64,000 nt of DNA from Strigamia acuminata (GCA_949358305.1 OX442314.1:9479060-9543059), one strand, 5' to 3'; shown: positions 40,681-51,031, numbered from the stretch's first letter. Notes: a model not told the origin generated them from the letters alone. Numbers and translations: made by a program.

Positions 40681-40855
40681 GTGCGATTAGCACAAGTGAA
40701 CACAAAATATACACGAATATTCTCTTTCTGCAATTTATAATATAACGAACCTGTTCCCAATTCATTCTCAGAAAAATATTCCTGGACGCCTTTTTGTCGC
40801 GACGTTGTTGCTGTTTATAGCGTTTTGGGGATGATTCATCCTGAAAAATAGTCAC
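40670..40855 (-). CDS. Small membrane peptide family, beta copy 2
   Basis: 61 codons, minus strand. N-terminal polar/basic part (SSPKRYKQQQRRDKKASRN), then LRMNWEQVRYIINCRKR and a hydrophobic helix IFVYILCSLVLIALIS. A TTTTTCAG acceptor lies inside the first codons, so the true start may be in an upstream exon and this is exon 2. The C-terminus runs into truncated LTR sequence. Function unknown; expression unproven. Confidence 0.4.
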   Translation of the reverse strand: MTIFQDESSPKRYKQQQRRDKKASRNIFLRMNWEQVRYIINCRKRIFVYILCSLVLIALIS

Positions 40856-40879
40856 GTATGTTTGAATTATACAACAGAA

Positions 40880-41490
40880 AGGAGTGAAGAAGAGCTTTAA
40901 TGTCTTATAAAAATCTGAAGTAAAGAAATAGGTTGCTAGCTGTGTAAAATAATTTAAAAATCTAGAAATTAATTACTTAAACCTAACCAAACCAAAACTT
41001 ACACTTAATTGTTGTTGGTATTGTTGCTTTCATGAATGTGAAAATGTTATTTCCAGGCGCCAAAGAAGGGAAGGAATTATTGCTTAACAAATAAACTTCC
41101 GATTTGGCTGGGGAAATATGGGGAAATACAGTCCTCTGGATAAAGTTGATTGAAATTAGTTTTGAGACACACAAAAATAACACGACTTGACTGGTCAGTT
41201 GAAAATGTGAGACTGGTTTACTTTATTTCAAGATGTGAGGCACCAATAGGGTGGGTGTCATAACAGTTGTTTACATAAGGAAAAAGGGAAATGAAACAGA
41301 ATACCATTTCCACCTCACTATGGAGGGGTCACTCTAAAGGAAAAGACCACACAAACTCAAATGTAAACAAAGTGGCCTAAATGTTGAAATATACGGTAAT
41401 TAGACAAAAACACTAAAATTATATGATGAAAGGCACAGAAAATTATTTAATAAAAACCCTAAGTGATATGAATCAAAACCAAATAGAATA
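40880..41490. other. Spacer, possible LTR-like stretch
   Basis: AT-rich; no gene supported. At 41185-41350 the words GACTGGTCAG and CCACCTCACTATGGAGGGG recall, loosely, the LTR edge and polypurine tract of the short element at 52.4-54.3 kb, but no duplicated end was found. Confidence 0.3.
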
Positions 41491-41497
41491 AAATTGA

Positions 41498-41758
41498 TTA
41501 TATAAATTGATAACAAACAGAATAAAATTGATAATATAAATTGAATACATATAAAATAAAACTGATCAATTCAGTTTTGACAATAAATAAGAGTCCAATT
41601 AAGAAGAGAATTTTTTCTATCCAATCTAAAATGTATTTTATCTGGACCCAAGTCATGCCACAAAAGGCAATCCGTGATCTGTCTTGATTGCGATTTTCTT
41701 TTTGCTTTTTAGATTTTGGCGTAATTAGTTCGTTTGAGGAAGATCGAGATAATGCCAT
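41498..41758 (-). CDS. Small membrane peptide family, alpha copy 1 (intact)
   Basis: 86 codons from ATG 41758, the most complete member. Residues 1-34 are polar and basic (SSSNELITPKSKKQKENRNQ). The family core GMTWVQIKYILDWIE follows, then hydrophobic KILFLIGLLFI and a second aromatic-rich hydrophobic tail. No signal peptide cleavage site; one or two membrane segments are likely. TATATAAAAAATAG lies about 50 bp upstream on the minus strand, and the same promoter-to-start sequence recurs at 49.56-49.62 kb before a dead copy. Family not recognised. Confidence 0.5.
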   Translation of the reverse strand: MALSRSSSNELITPKSKKQKENRNQDRSRIAFCGMTWVQIKYILDWIEKILFLIGLLFIVKTELISFILYVFNLYYQFYSVCYQFI

Positions 41759-41794
41759 ACACGTTTCTTGAAAATTTTAATGGCCTCTATTTTC

Positions 41795-41830
41795 TATTTT
41801 TTATATAGTGTCGAATAGCGTCCCAAAAAA
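41795..41830 (-). promoter_or_regulatory. Putative TATA promoter of alpha copy 1
   Basis: The minus strand reads CTATATAAAAAATAGAAAAT then AGAGGCCATTAAAA. This segment is conserved at 49565-49595 on the plus strand in front of another copy, supporting a real duplicated promoter. Confidence 0.45.
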
Positions 41831-42400
41831 TCGATACAAAAAATAAAATAATTCAATAAAATAAAAATAAAAACGTTAAACATATATCAAAAAACATCAA
41901 AGTACGGTATATCAAATGAAAAATATAAATGAAAAATCACCAAATTATCTAACTAACCGTGTGACGGTTACACTGTCATACATTTGTTAAATTAAGGACG
42001 TTTATTTTGTCAATAGATGGCGCTAGTGTGTTTTAACGGCAATTTCGAATTTCGATTGTTTTAAAGGGATTTAATATATAAATTATTATTTATATATTAA
42101 TCCACTTTAATTTATACAGTTATTAAACATGTTAGATATGTTTTAATGTTGTTTTGATTAGTTTACTGCATAATTCTATTGAATTATGTATAAACTTCAC
42201 ACCTGGTGTAGTCACCCCTCACCACCCACTGGAGTTGGACTCCTTTAGGACTATAGTCAAAGGGACTTAATCCAAAGTGTGTCCTGCGTATCTAGTTCCT
42301 GTAGTGGACCTAGTAGAAGACTACGTCTTAGGTGTCCACTTCCTATAATCTAGGATTGGATGGATTTAGGTGCCTGGACAACCCATTCTTCTCACCGAGT
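41831..42400. other. Spacer, partly shared with 49.73-49.89 kb
   Basis: 41830-41970 is the inverted counterpart of 49730-49890 (TTGGTGATTTTT, TCATTTGATATA, GTATCAATG words). 42190-42400 is a GC-richer stretch with no recognised content that ends at the next transposon. Confidence 0.5.
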
Positions 42401-42403
42401 ATA

Positions 42404-44482
42404 CAGGGTGGAACAAAAGTCTGTTCCCCTCAAATATTTCCTCAGCAATTGCACCTAGGCCAACTTTGATGAAGCGATTGTATAGGAAGTTGGGTGAGAG
42501 CAATCCAATGATGTCATCAAATTTGACCTTGAAGGCCATTTTCAAGGTTATTCACTTGCTAACTTCTAAACCAATCAGGTTAGAGCAAAAAGTCAATTAC
42601 AAAGTTGTAGAGCACCATCAAATTAGTACTATCCAACTTATCTTAGTCATCTTAGTTAAATGTTTTTTTTTTAAAAAGGAGACAAATCAGAAAAAAATCA
42701 GCAAAGTGAAATTTTTTACCCTTGGAGGCATAAGGATAAAATGTGCTGTTCTGGTTGAAGCCATTACGGATTTATGGACAATTTTTAAGTCGATTGGTTA
42801 AAGCGCCATGTAGTTTGTTTTTAGTTCGGAACTAATTTTATTGAGGACGTAATGCTTAAACAATAAAAATAAATAGATTTGAGCCATCTGGAGGTGGTTT
42901 TAATCACTACTGGTAAATGCAAAAAGCTGTTCACTGAAGCGCTGTTTACAAATACAGCAAAGCAAGCTTAAAAGTTATGCTGGAGTTTTAAGGGGCAGAA
43001 AATTTCCAAGTTGAATATTTAATTAAATAAATGATGAATCATTACAAATTTCACCTGAGATTTACTTTATTATCAGCAGTGTTGGGCACGGTACTCCCAA
43101 CACGTACCGCGTTACAAGTATGCGGTACAGGCCGCTTCAACAAAAGTACCGCGGACGCGGTACAGGCCGCTTCAACAAAAAGTACCGCGGTCCCGGTACA
43201 GTACCGGTACCGGGATTTTGCGGTACATCTCGCGGTACACGGGAAAACGCGAGAAAACACGAGATTTTTGTGTTTTTTCCCGTTTTCCAGTTTAAAGTTA
43301 AAATTTTGATTTTTACATTGTTTACACTCATTCAAATTGAGTGGAAACAATAATTATTACTAATGATAATGATGTAAAACGAATTACTAATTTAGTAATT
43401 CGCCAAGTACGCAAAAAAAAAGTGTGCAGGCGCCGAAGCCAGGCCATAACGCGTGGCACACGTTGCTAACGATTGCCGTCGAATTTTAGCAGAACGATAC
43501 ACAGTCGTCTGCGCACTCTTTTTTCGCGTACTTGGCGAATTACTAAATTAGTAATTCGTTTTACATCATTATCATTAGTAATAATTATTGTTTCCACTCA
43601 ATTTGAATGAGTGTAAACAATGTAAAAATCAAAATTTTAACTTTAAACTGGAAAACGGGAAAAAACACAAAAATCTCGTGTTTTCTCGCGTTTTCCCGTG
43701 TACCGCGAGAGTACTGCAAATTCACGGTACCGGTACTGCTTGGCGCAAAAAGTACCGCGGTACAAGTACCCGGTACTTGCTGTTTCCACAGAAAGTACCG
43801 CGGTACAATTACGCGTTGCTTCCGTGGGCTACAAAAGTACTGCGGTACAGGGCTGCGGGGCTGCGGTACAGTACCGGTACCGGCGGTACTGTACCGGCGG
43901 TACCGGTACTGTATTGTGCCCAACACTGATTATCAGATAAACAAAGTCACAAATTTTCAGCAAAAAAAATTCATAGGAAAAAAAATTTTCCTGTTCAAGA
44001 AAAAGCTTGTCCATAAATCCGTGTAGCCAAGGATTAATCTTGTGATAAAATAATTATTGAGGCATTAAAAAAAGGCAGTGGTTTTTCTTGTTTATTTGCA
44101 TAATGATGCACATTTGAATACGTTTATTTAAGTAATTCAGTATTTTTTGTGATAGAAATTTAAGTTTTGTCACAATGGCTGGCTTTATTTCAGCTGATTT
44201 GTCTCCTTTTTAAAAGGAAAACATTTAACTTAAGATTACTAAGATAAGTTGGATAGTACTAATTTGATGGTGCTCTACAACTTTGTAATTGACTTTTTTG
44301 CTCTAACCTGATTGGTTTAAAAGTTAGCAAGTGAATATCCTTGAAAATGGCCGTCAAGGTCAAATTTGATGACATCATTGGATTGCTCTCACCCAATTTC
44401 CTATACGATCGCTTCATCAAAGTTGGCCTAGATGCAATTCCTGAGGAAATATTTGAGGGGAACAGACTTTTGTTCCACCCTG
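42404..44482. mobile_element. Non-autonomous Tc/mariner-like element with ~280-bp TIRs
   Basis: Outer ends CAGGGTGGAACAAAAGTCTG and its complement, flanked by TA (42402-42403, 44483-44484). The inverted arms extend about 280-300 bp (to about 42700 and from about 44200) with scattered differences. The core has no transposase ORF. A hAT-type fold-back element is inserted in it (43077-43928), so the original element was about 1.2 kb. Confidence 0.85.
43077..43928. mobile_element. hAT-like fold-back element, 8-bp TSD
   Basis: Ends CAGTGTTGGGCA and TGCCCAACACTG, with the target duplication ATTATCAG on both sides (43069-43076, 43929-43936). Long inverted arms (about 43200-43405 against 43503-43700) and GGTACCG/CGGTACC-rich subterminal repeats. 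No transposase; terminal sequence and 8-bp duplication indicate the hAT superfamily. The short ORFs on both strands are mirror images of the arms. Confidence 0.9.
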
Positions 44483-44802
44483 TATATTCTCGTGTAAACC
44501 GGATATAACTCGCTCTTGTTCTTGTTCTTGTTTTTGTTACTGATATTTACTTGAGCGCTTATACAGTCTGTTTCAAAAGTATAAACACACCAGTTTTTTG
44601 GAGTATTTTCAAGTTTAATTAACAAATATTTTTTTGACCAAACATAATACATTTCCTAATAGTATTTTACATATTCTGTACAATTTTTACGACAATTGGT
44701 TGCTTAGATCATAAATTATCACAGGTTTCAGGTTTTAGCCTGTTGCAAAAGTATAAACACACCATACAGATTTTTGATTATATTTGCTTTATAAGAGATT
44801 CA

Positions 44803-45763
44803 CAGTGTTGTATCGAACTAGAACTAATAGTTCGCGTTTGCGAACTTAGTTCGTAGTTCGCGAACTAAGAACGCAAACTAGTTCACCTTTTTTAAAGAAC
44901 TTAAAAAACGAACGAAGTTCGTTTTTTTGACGCGAACTACGTTCTAGTTCGTTAACTAGTTCGTTCTTCCGACGTTATATGTCACGGCCAATCACAGATG
45001 ATGATTCCATTCGTTTTTAGTTTTAAACAAGTCGAATCATTGAAAAGTGTTCGTTTCTTTCATTTGACTTGCCGGGAAGTCGACTGTTAAGTATCGGCGG
45101 TGCTTTTGCGCGTGTCGCTTGTTGCGATCGTGCGGTTTGCCGAAGAAAACTTGTTATTGTTCCGAGTAAAAAATGGTGTTTCCGTTCGATTTTTCAGGTA
45201 CTAGAATGATTTGTGGTAATTTGCCACTCATTGCGAACCCAATTCATCGATTTAACGTTGTTTTTCGCCAAAAAAGGTTGATTTTTGCAGCAAAATTTCG
45301 GAAAATTTCGGAAAAAACTCGATTTTTCTGGTAAATATGTTTCGTCGAAGGATTTCTATAATTGTAACAACTTATTTTTAAATAAAAACATGTCATTTCG
45401 CTATAAAACGTTCGGTTGTTTTCGATTTCTCAAAAATTCGGGATTTTCTTGTTTTCATGGTAAAAAAATATCCATTTTTGGTCGAATTTATTTCCTGTAA
45501 ACACTAATAATTTAATAATTTAATAATTTTTACAGTAAATTAATGTCTTATTCCAGTATAAAATGGTGTAAATAAAAATTTGAATTCACAAAAAAAAAGT
45601 TTGTAAAGTTGACTGAACTAGAACTGAACTAGAACTGAACTAGAACTTAGTTCACTTTGAGATTTCGGGGTGAACGGGAACTAGAACTAGTTCAGTAAAT
45701 TGAAAATGGTGATGAACGAGAACTAGAACTAGTTCGCGATTTAGTGAACTAGATACAACACTG
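44803..45763. mobile_element. hAT-like non-autonomous element, 8-bp TSD
   Basis: Ends CAGTGTTGTATCGAACTAGA and its near complement TAGATACAACACTG, with the exact duplication GAGATTCA at 44795-44802 and 45764-45771. Subterminal regions are packed with GAACTAGAACTAGTTCG-type motifs in both orientations, candidate transposase-binding sites. No transposase. Confidence 0.9.
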
Positions 45764-45956
45764 GAGATTCAGTACTTTGTTGGTCCACCATTTGCTGCAA
45801 TAAGGTTAAATATTCGGTCTGGCATTTAATTCACGAGTTTTCTTAGCTGCTGAAGTGGTAATGACTCCCAGGCATCCATAATGGCATTTTCAGTTCGTTC
45901 ACTGTATGATACTGCTTGTTTTCGCCATAAACAATGAGAGTCATGATGCCCCATAA

Positions 45957-46401
45957 GGGGCCGTCCATAAATTACGTAACGCTGATTTTACGATTTTTAG
46001 ACCCCCTCCCCCCCCTTTGTAACAAGGTCGTAACAAATCCACAAACCCCCCTAGAATATTAATATTACGTAACAAAACTCACTACCCCCCCCCCCCCAAA
46101 AAAAAAATTTGATACAAGCTTATACTACAAAATTTTACAAAAATTTAAAAAAAATTTCAAAAATTTCAAAAAAATTTCAAAAATTTTCACAAAAATTTCA
46201 AAAATTTTCACAAAAATTTCAAAAATTTTCACAAAAATGTCAAAAAATTTCAAAAATTTTCAAAAATTTTTAAAAATGTTAAAATAAATTTTGTTACGTA
46301 ACGTTATTAAGACCCCCCCCCCTCCCCGTCGTAACAACCCGTAACAAAATTTGAAACCCCCTCCCCCCCCTCCAGGCGTTACGTAATTTATGGACGGCCC
46401 C
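45957..46401. mobile_element. MITE, Harbinger-like, TAA target duplication
   Basis: TIRs GGGGCCGTCCATAAATTACG (plus TAACGC) and complement, flanked by TAA (45954-45956, 46402-46404). The 3-bp TWA duplication fits PIF/Harbinger. The centre holds C-rich runs and AAAATTTCAAAAATTTTCAC repeats. It splits Tc1 transposase sequence; removing it restores IENLWG. Confidence 0.85.
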
Positions 46402-46600
46402 TAAATTCTCAATTGGGCTAACATCTGGACTTCTAGAAGGCCAATCAATAACATTAATTTGTTCATCGTTAAACCATTTTTTTGTTGATTTGGATGCATG
46501 TATGGAGGCATTATCCTGTTGGAATTTCCAATTATTGCCACCTATCACTGGACCAAAATCAATCAAATTGTCATACAGCATTTGTTGATATTTTTTTGAC

Positions 46601-46780
46601 ATGGAATTCACAGAAACGGCCAAAAACGTCATCAGCATCGAGGAATCCATGAAATCAATCGAACTGCGACTGGACAACGAACCGAGTCGGAAACACGAGA
46701 ACGCAGCACAAAATTCGGCTGAATCGAGCACAAAATTTTTCAATTTCGGCCAGAATTTTGGACTTTTTGATGACAAATGA
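46601..46780 (+). CDS. 59-aa ORF, unknown fragment
   Basis: MEFTETAKNVISIEESMKSI onwards, polar and helix-prone, ending GLFDDK. Composition looks coding and it starts exactly where Tc1 homology stops, so it may be a fragment of another element's gag or of a host exon. No family recognised. Confidence 0.2.
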   Translation: MEFTETAKNVISIEESMKSIELRLDNEPSRKHENAAQNSAESSTKFFNFGQNFGLFDDK

Positions 46781-46835
46781 GCAAAAAGTTGATTATCCGC
46801 CGTCGAAATTGCCCGAAATCGACACTAGCGCCTGG

Positions 46836-47095
46836 CGACAGAAAGGCTCCTCAGCCAGGAGTGACTAATGCTGTTTCTTGGTTTTTCGCGTGTTCTAGGG
46901 TTTTTTTCTTTTTTTTCCTAACAAGGGGGAAGCTAGCGCCCCCCCTTGACCCCCCGCGAACCTCACTTTGACTAGTTTTTCTAATGTGGTGGAGAAATGG
47001 GTACTTATTTAGTGGGGATATGGTATTACGCGCTAGTCATTCCTGGTTTGTGTCTTTAATTTCATTGGTCTCCTGGCTGAGGAGCCTTTCCGTCG
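46836..47095. mobile_element. Short MITE-like inverted-repeat element
   Basis: GAAAGGCTCCTCAGCCAGGA plus G (46841-46861) is perfectly complementary to 47070-47090; with one mismatch the arms extend about 5 bp outward. About 250-260 bp in total, no ORF. Target duplication not clear. Confidence 0.65.
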
Positions 47096-47104
47096 TTCGG
47101 TTAT

Positions 47105-47400
47105 AGTCATTTTAGTGACGCTCATTTTAGCGATTTTTACCAAAAAAGTCCCATTTTAGCAAACATGTCACTTTAGCGACACAAAAACCTAGGTTTTAGC
47201 GACAAGCCGGCTCAAAAAAGTGGTTTTCATCAAAAAACCAGTAAGGTTAGGTTCGCGGGGAATCAAGGGGGGGCGCAGCCCCCCCTTGTTAGCCCTTCTT
47301 AGGAATTAAACCTAGGTTTTTGTGTCGCTAAAATGACATGTTTGCTAAAATGGTGTGACGCTAAAATGAAATCGCTAAAATGAAATCGCTAAAATGATGT
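47105..47400. repeat. Fold-back repeat built on TTTTAGCGA
   Basis: The left arm contains CATTTTAGCAAACATGTCAC and ACAAAAACCTAGGTTTTAGC; the right arm is the complement (CTAGGTTTTTGTGTCGCTAA, ATGACATGTTTGCTAAAATG). A GGGGGGGCGCAGCCCCCCC palindrome lies between them at about 47265. Probably a fold-back element. Confidence 0.7.
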
Positions 47401-47548
47401 ATATCCCTGTCGTCATCCGCTTCTGAAATAGACAGATCTGACACGGAATTTTGGGATATAACGCGCAGAAACTTCGTGGAGGAACAAAGCGTTTTAGATT
47501 GCACCGAACATAAATAATACTCATAGGTAATATACCGAGCGCGACATG

Positions 47549-47669
47549 TAATTGTCGGGATAATTAGATCAGCACGAATCTTCTTGCCAGATAAGATCAC
47601 GAGTGCCCATTAGGGCACTCGTGATCTTATCTGACAAGAAGATGAGTGCTGACCTAATCCCGACAATTA
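47549..47669. repeat. Large near-perfect hairpin, ~57-60-bp arms
   Basis: Left arm from TAATTGTCGGGATAATTAGA to CACGAGTGCCC, right arm its complement to CCCGACAATTA, with a loop of only a few bases around 47610. A few mismatches (for example GCC/GAC). Could be a foldback terminus or a transposon relic. Confidence 0.8.
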
Positions 47670-47739
47670 CTAAAGCGCGAGGTGTATTTGATACGAGAAT
47701 CTACCAATAGAAAATAAAATAATGTAGATAGCAAAAATG

Positions 47740-48120
47740 CGATAGTGTAAATGAGATAGCACATATGAGATAGCACAAATGAGATAGCAAAAATGAGATA
47801 GTCAAAATGAGATAGTCAAAATGAGATAGTCGAAATGAGATAGTTGAAATGAGATAGTTGAAATGAGATAGTCGAAATGAGATAGTAGTCGAAATGAGAT
47901 AGTAGTCGAAATGAGATAGTAGTCGAAATGAGATAGTAGTCGAAATGAGATAGTAGTCGAAATGAGATAGTAGTCGAAATGAGATAGTAGTCGAAATGAG
48001 ATAGTAGTCGAAATGAGATAGTAGTCGAAATGAGATAGTAGTCGAAATGAGATAGTAGTCGAAATGAGATAGTAGTCGAAATGAGATAGTAGTCGAAATG
48101 AGATAGTAGTCGAAATGAGA
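47740..48120. repeat. 17-bp minisatellite
   Basis: About fifteen copies of GAGATAGTAGTCGAAAT, preceded by 11-14-bp relatives (GAGATAGTCGAAAT, GAGATAGCACAAAT). It is the only long array here whose period is not near a multiple of 10 bp. Minus-strand ORFs (HFDYYLIST repeats) are artefacts. Confidence 0.92.
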
Positions 48121-48219
48121 ATTTATTATGCAAAAAGTGAAAAGATATAACAAACCACTTTAGACGTCTGATGCTTGGTTCGTAAAGGCCCCACCGGGAG
48201 GCGCCAGAAGAAAAAGAAA

Positions 48220-48300
48220 AATTCCCAATAAAAATTCCCAATAAAAATTCCCGGTAAAAAATTCCCGGTAAAAAATTCCCGGTAAAAAATTCCCGGTAAT
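48220..48300. repeat. Short AATTCCCGGTAAAA repeat
   Basis: Six or so copies of a 13-17-bp unit, AATTCCCAATAAA grading into AATTCCCGGTAAAAA. No gene. Confidence 0.75.
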
Positions 48301-48479
48301 AACCAATGAGACGTCAAAAGGGGTTTGTTACGTGCGTCGGGATTGGTTGGGAAACCGATTGTTGTTTTGTTAGGTCTAATCTCATTCGCAGCTATTTTTA
48401 GACAAAGCTAGTGGTAGATTCTCCGTAATATTTATTCATAAACATGCAAGTTTCATGTTTATTTTATCTCAATTGTTGA

Positions 48480-49012
48480 AAATTGTAGAACCAGACAAAT
48501 TAAACTCGCAGTACTCTGCAATCGAGATCAGTCGGGCCACAGGGACAGGCTATGGTGGACAAGGACGGGCCACTAGGTCACGGGCCACCGGGAAATTCCC
48601 GGTAGCCCGCTGGGCCAGTCCAGCACTGGCCGTGGATTTATTATTTCCTTATTGTTTCATTTAACTTAATTATTTCTTTTCACTTATTTCATAGTAAATT
48701 TTAGTCATGTTTATATAATTTAATAGTTTATCATAATTTTCCAAATATTTAATGTAAAGTTTATCAGTTTATTCTGAGCCAAGAATAAATTAAGTTTGTT
48801 TTATTATAAGAAAATTCAGCCTTCTTATTGGATTTTCACCTTTTGAGGTTAATCGGAGAGATAATCCAATTAATCCATTCAGTTAATATTTAACTTAAAG
48901 TTAGTTAGTTTGAGCATTTAGTTTATTGAATTTTAGTATTTTTAATTTTATTTACAAGTCTTGGTGCGGCATAAGTAGATTTTAATAAGATTAAAGTTCA
49001 GGATCACTACAG
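48480..49012 (+). repeat. 3' part of an LTR, plus orientation
   Basis: Ends TTCAGGATCACTACA at 49012. The block AAGTCTTGGTGCGGCATAAG parallels AAGTCCTGGCACGGCATCAA in the gypsy LTR at 55.49 kb, and AATAAA occurs near 48784. The start is unclear. Its last 15 bases are the exact complement of 40413-40427, so the two LTR ends face outward in opposite orientation. Confidence 0.5.
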
Positions 49013-49066
49013 TCCGATTGGCTGCTTTAAAACTACAGTAGTGGATACCTTCATTCATGATAGCAG

Positions 49067-49320
49067 GAATGTACCGTAATTTTTTGAATGAATTGGGGTC
49101 AACTTTTTATATTATAAATTGTGGAGAGAGAATATTCGTGTATATTTTGTGTGCACTTGTGCTAATCGCTTTTTTCATTTCTTAACACGATCGCAATAGT
49201 CGCCACCGCCACCACCGCTTCCGGATCTTACAATAAACATTAATGCGTAAAATATTATAAAATGCTTTTGTAGAGGATATTAATATTAAATAAATTCATT
49301 TCAGATCCATCCAGAACAGA
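49067..49320 (+). pseudogene. Small membrane peptide family, beta copy 3 (5' truncated)
   Basis: NELGSTFYIINCGERIFVYI and LCALVLIAFF preserve only the second half of the core and the membrane helix. The following non-coding sequence (GGATCTTACAATAAACATTA etc.) matches the reverse complement of 40000-40110. Confidence 0.65.
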
Positions 49321-49564
49321 GATTAACTGACCTCCGGGTGTGAGCAGACTCGTGATTGGTCGTGTAAATATTCGCCATCTAATGGCAGTTTTTATTATTG
49401 TTTAAATTAGAAAAGATGAAAAAGATAAACTAGAATGTTTTTTTTTTAATTGTTTTTTTTTTTGGTGCTAAATGTTATGTTATCTGTTAGAAATATTCAG
49501 TAAAATATTTAATTTATATTTTTGTAACTGAAATATAACATGGCGGATTCGATAGCTATATAAA

Positions 49565-49735
49565 AAGTAGAAAATAGAGGCCATTAAAATGTACAAGAAA
49601 CATGTACCGGTGGTACGGCATCTTCTCGATCTCCCTCAAACGAACTATATTAAGAACCCCAAAATCTGACAAACAAAACGAGCGAAGAAAAGAAGACAAA
49701 TCACGTATCATTTGTGGCATAAAAATTCAATTTTT
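49565..49735 (+). pseudogene. Small membrane peptide family, alpha copy 2 (start lost)
   Basis: Promoter-like GCTATATAAAAAGTAGAAAA and the 5' region are conserved with alpha copy 1. The start codon is ACG, and frameshifts and a stop interrupt SSRSPSNEL. RKEDKSRIICGI remains in another frame. It is cut off before the membrane segment by sequence belonging to the next unit. Confidence 0.65.
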
Positions 49736-50152
49736 TTGTGATTTATCAATTTTTTTTTATTTAGTTAGATATTTTGGTGATTTTTTATTTATATTTTTCA
49801 TTTGATATATTTTGATGTTTTTTTTATATTTGTTTGACGTTTTAATTTATTTTGTTGATTTATTTTACGTTTTGTATCAATGCTTTTACTCAGCGGCCGT
49901 GGCAATAGTATTATCACATAAGTTACTCCCGATTGCAATAAAATCCTAAATAATCAATTTTCCAATTTTCCAGCCTACCCAGACAGCGCAACATTATATT
50001 GGTGCTTATGGTGATGGTTTCATCAATCATAGGCAAGAACAGGTCAAACAGATAGTTCAAATGGCTAAGATTAAATGTCAGGATTATGACAAGAAGAAAG
50101 AAAGGCTTGAGAAAAGAAAATCTTGTTTTTATAGGATTGCTAGATAAGTATC

Positions 50153-50429
50153 GATTGCTCAAAGGAGCAAATGTAAATCAGACAGATCACGTGTACTCTT
50201 TCGAGGCATGAATTGGGAACAGGTCAAATACATGTTCGATTGGATTGAAAACATTATCTTCTCAATTGGACTAATAAAGGAAGCAATAATTTCTTCCCTT
50301 CTTCGGCGCCTTCGACGGGAAAGAATGGGAAAGGATTTTGTATTGCAGCACTTCAAATTGCTATGTGTTTTACTATGTTTTTGGCTTCATTCGTTTAACA
50401 TAATTTTTTTTTATGTTAAAAAGCAGTAA
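50153..50429 (+). CDS. Small membrane peptide family, alpha copy 3
   Basis: Open from about 50153 (after a TAG that could be an acceptor) to the stop at 50427-50429; the first ATG is 50208. SDRSRVLFRGMNWEQVKYMF, then DWIENIIFSIGLIKEA, matches the core well. The tail is different from other copies: a basic stretch SSLLRRLRRERMGK and a second hydrophobic, aromatic segment. Either a functional exon lacking its first exon or a 5'-broken relic. Confidence 0.35.
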
Positions 50430-50589
50430 ATAACAGAAGGGTAAAAATATTTTACGAGGAAGATAGATTGATTGTATGTACACGCACAAACGACCAAAAA
50501 ACTAAACGATTATTAAATTAAAGAATCTAAAAACGACTCCACCGCCGCGACCATTTTCCTTATGTAAAACGAACTCGGCTTTATTTCTT

Positions 50590-50940
50590 TAATCTTGATC
50601 ATTTATTTATTTGTTCAATTGATAAAATTCACTAAAACGTTAATAAGTTGAATGTGGATAAGCCTAACTACGGGTTTATCTGTTTTAATAAAGAAATAGA
50701 CGCAAACGTAATATTTTTGTAGTAATATAACTTGTATGTACAAGTACTGTACCACATTGACTCTACGTACAACTTTGATAATGTGCTTAATAGAGGAATT
50801 ATCTGCAAAAAACTACAACCAGCAGCTAGGGTAGGAAACAAGACAATACACGGATCATTTTTGCGGGGATGACCTGGAACCAAAGTTTATCCTTCAGTAA
50901 ATCGAATACATCATTTTGTTAATTGGAGTTTTTTTTTCGC
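50590..50940 (+). pseudogene. Small membrane peptide family, alpha copy 4 (frameshifted)
   Basis: 50590-50840 is the duplicated upstream segment (see also 52050-52320). Near 50835 RKQDNTRIIFAGMTWNQ begins; a one-base loss then shifts FILQ, stop, IEYIILLIGVFFS into another frame. Dead copy. Confidence 0.65.
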
Positions 50941-51031
50941 CCGCGCCTCATGACATTAGCAACAGCATTTTCAACATTAACGCGTAAAATTATTATTTTA
51001 TTTTATATCCTTTCTAAATCCTACAGAATGA

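Larger units (their letters stand above)
44564..46605 (-). mobile_element. Truncated Tc1 transposon with nested insertions
   Basis: Left end at 44564 after TA: CAGTCTGTTTCAAAAGTATA. A second copy of the CAAAAGTATAAACACACCA word at about 44740 suggests an IR/DR-type terminus. Minus-strand transposase remnant: KYQQMLYDNLIDFG, NNWKFQQDNASIHASKS and VIDWPSRSPDVSPIENLWG, with the DD catalytic region but a degenerate C-terminus. The coding part is cut at 46605 and interrupted by a MITE (45957-46401) between IENL and WG; a hAT-like element lies downstream. Dead copy. Confidence 0.87.

Noticed and set aside
43051-44026. Multiple ~60-139-aa ORFs on both strands
   Set aside because: Mirror translations of the inverted arms of the hAT fold-back element; no transposase motif.
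47701-48241. Minus-strand 150-aa ORFs rich in HFDYYLIST
   Set aside because: Generated by the 17-bp minisatellite, with no stop in any of its three phases.
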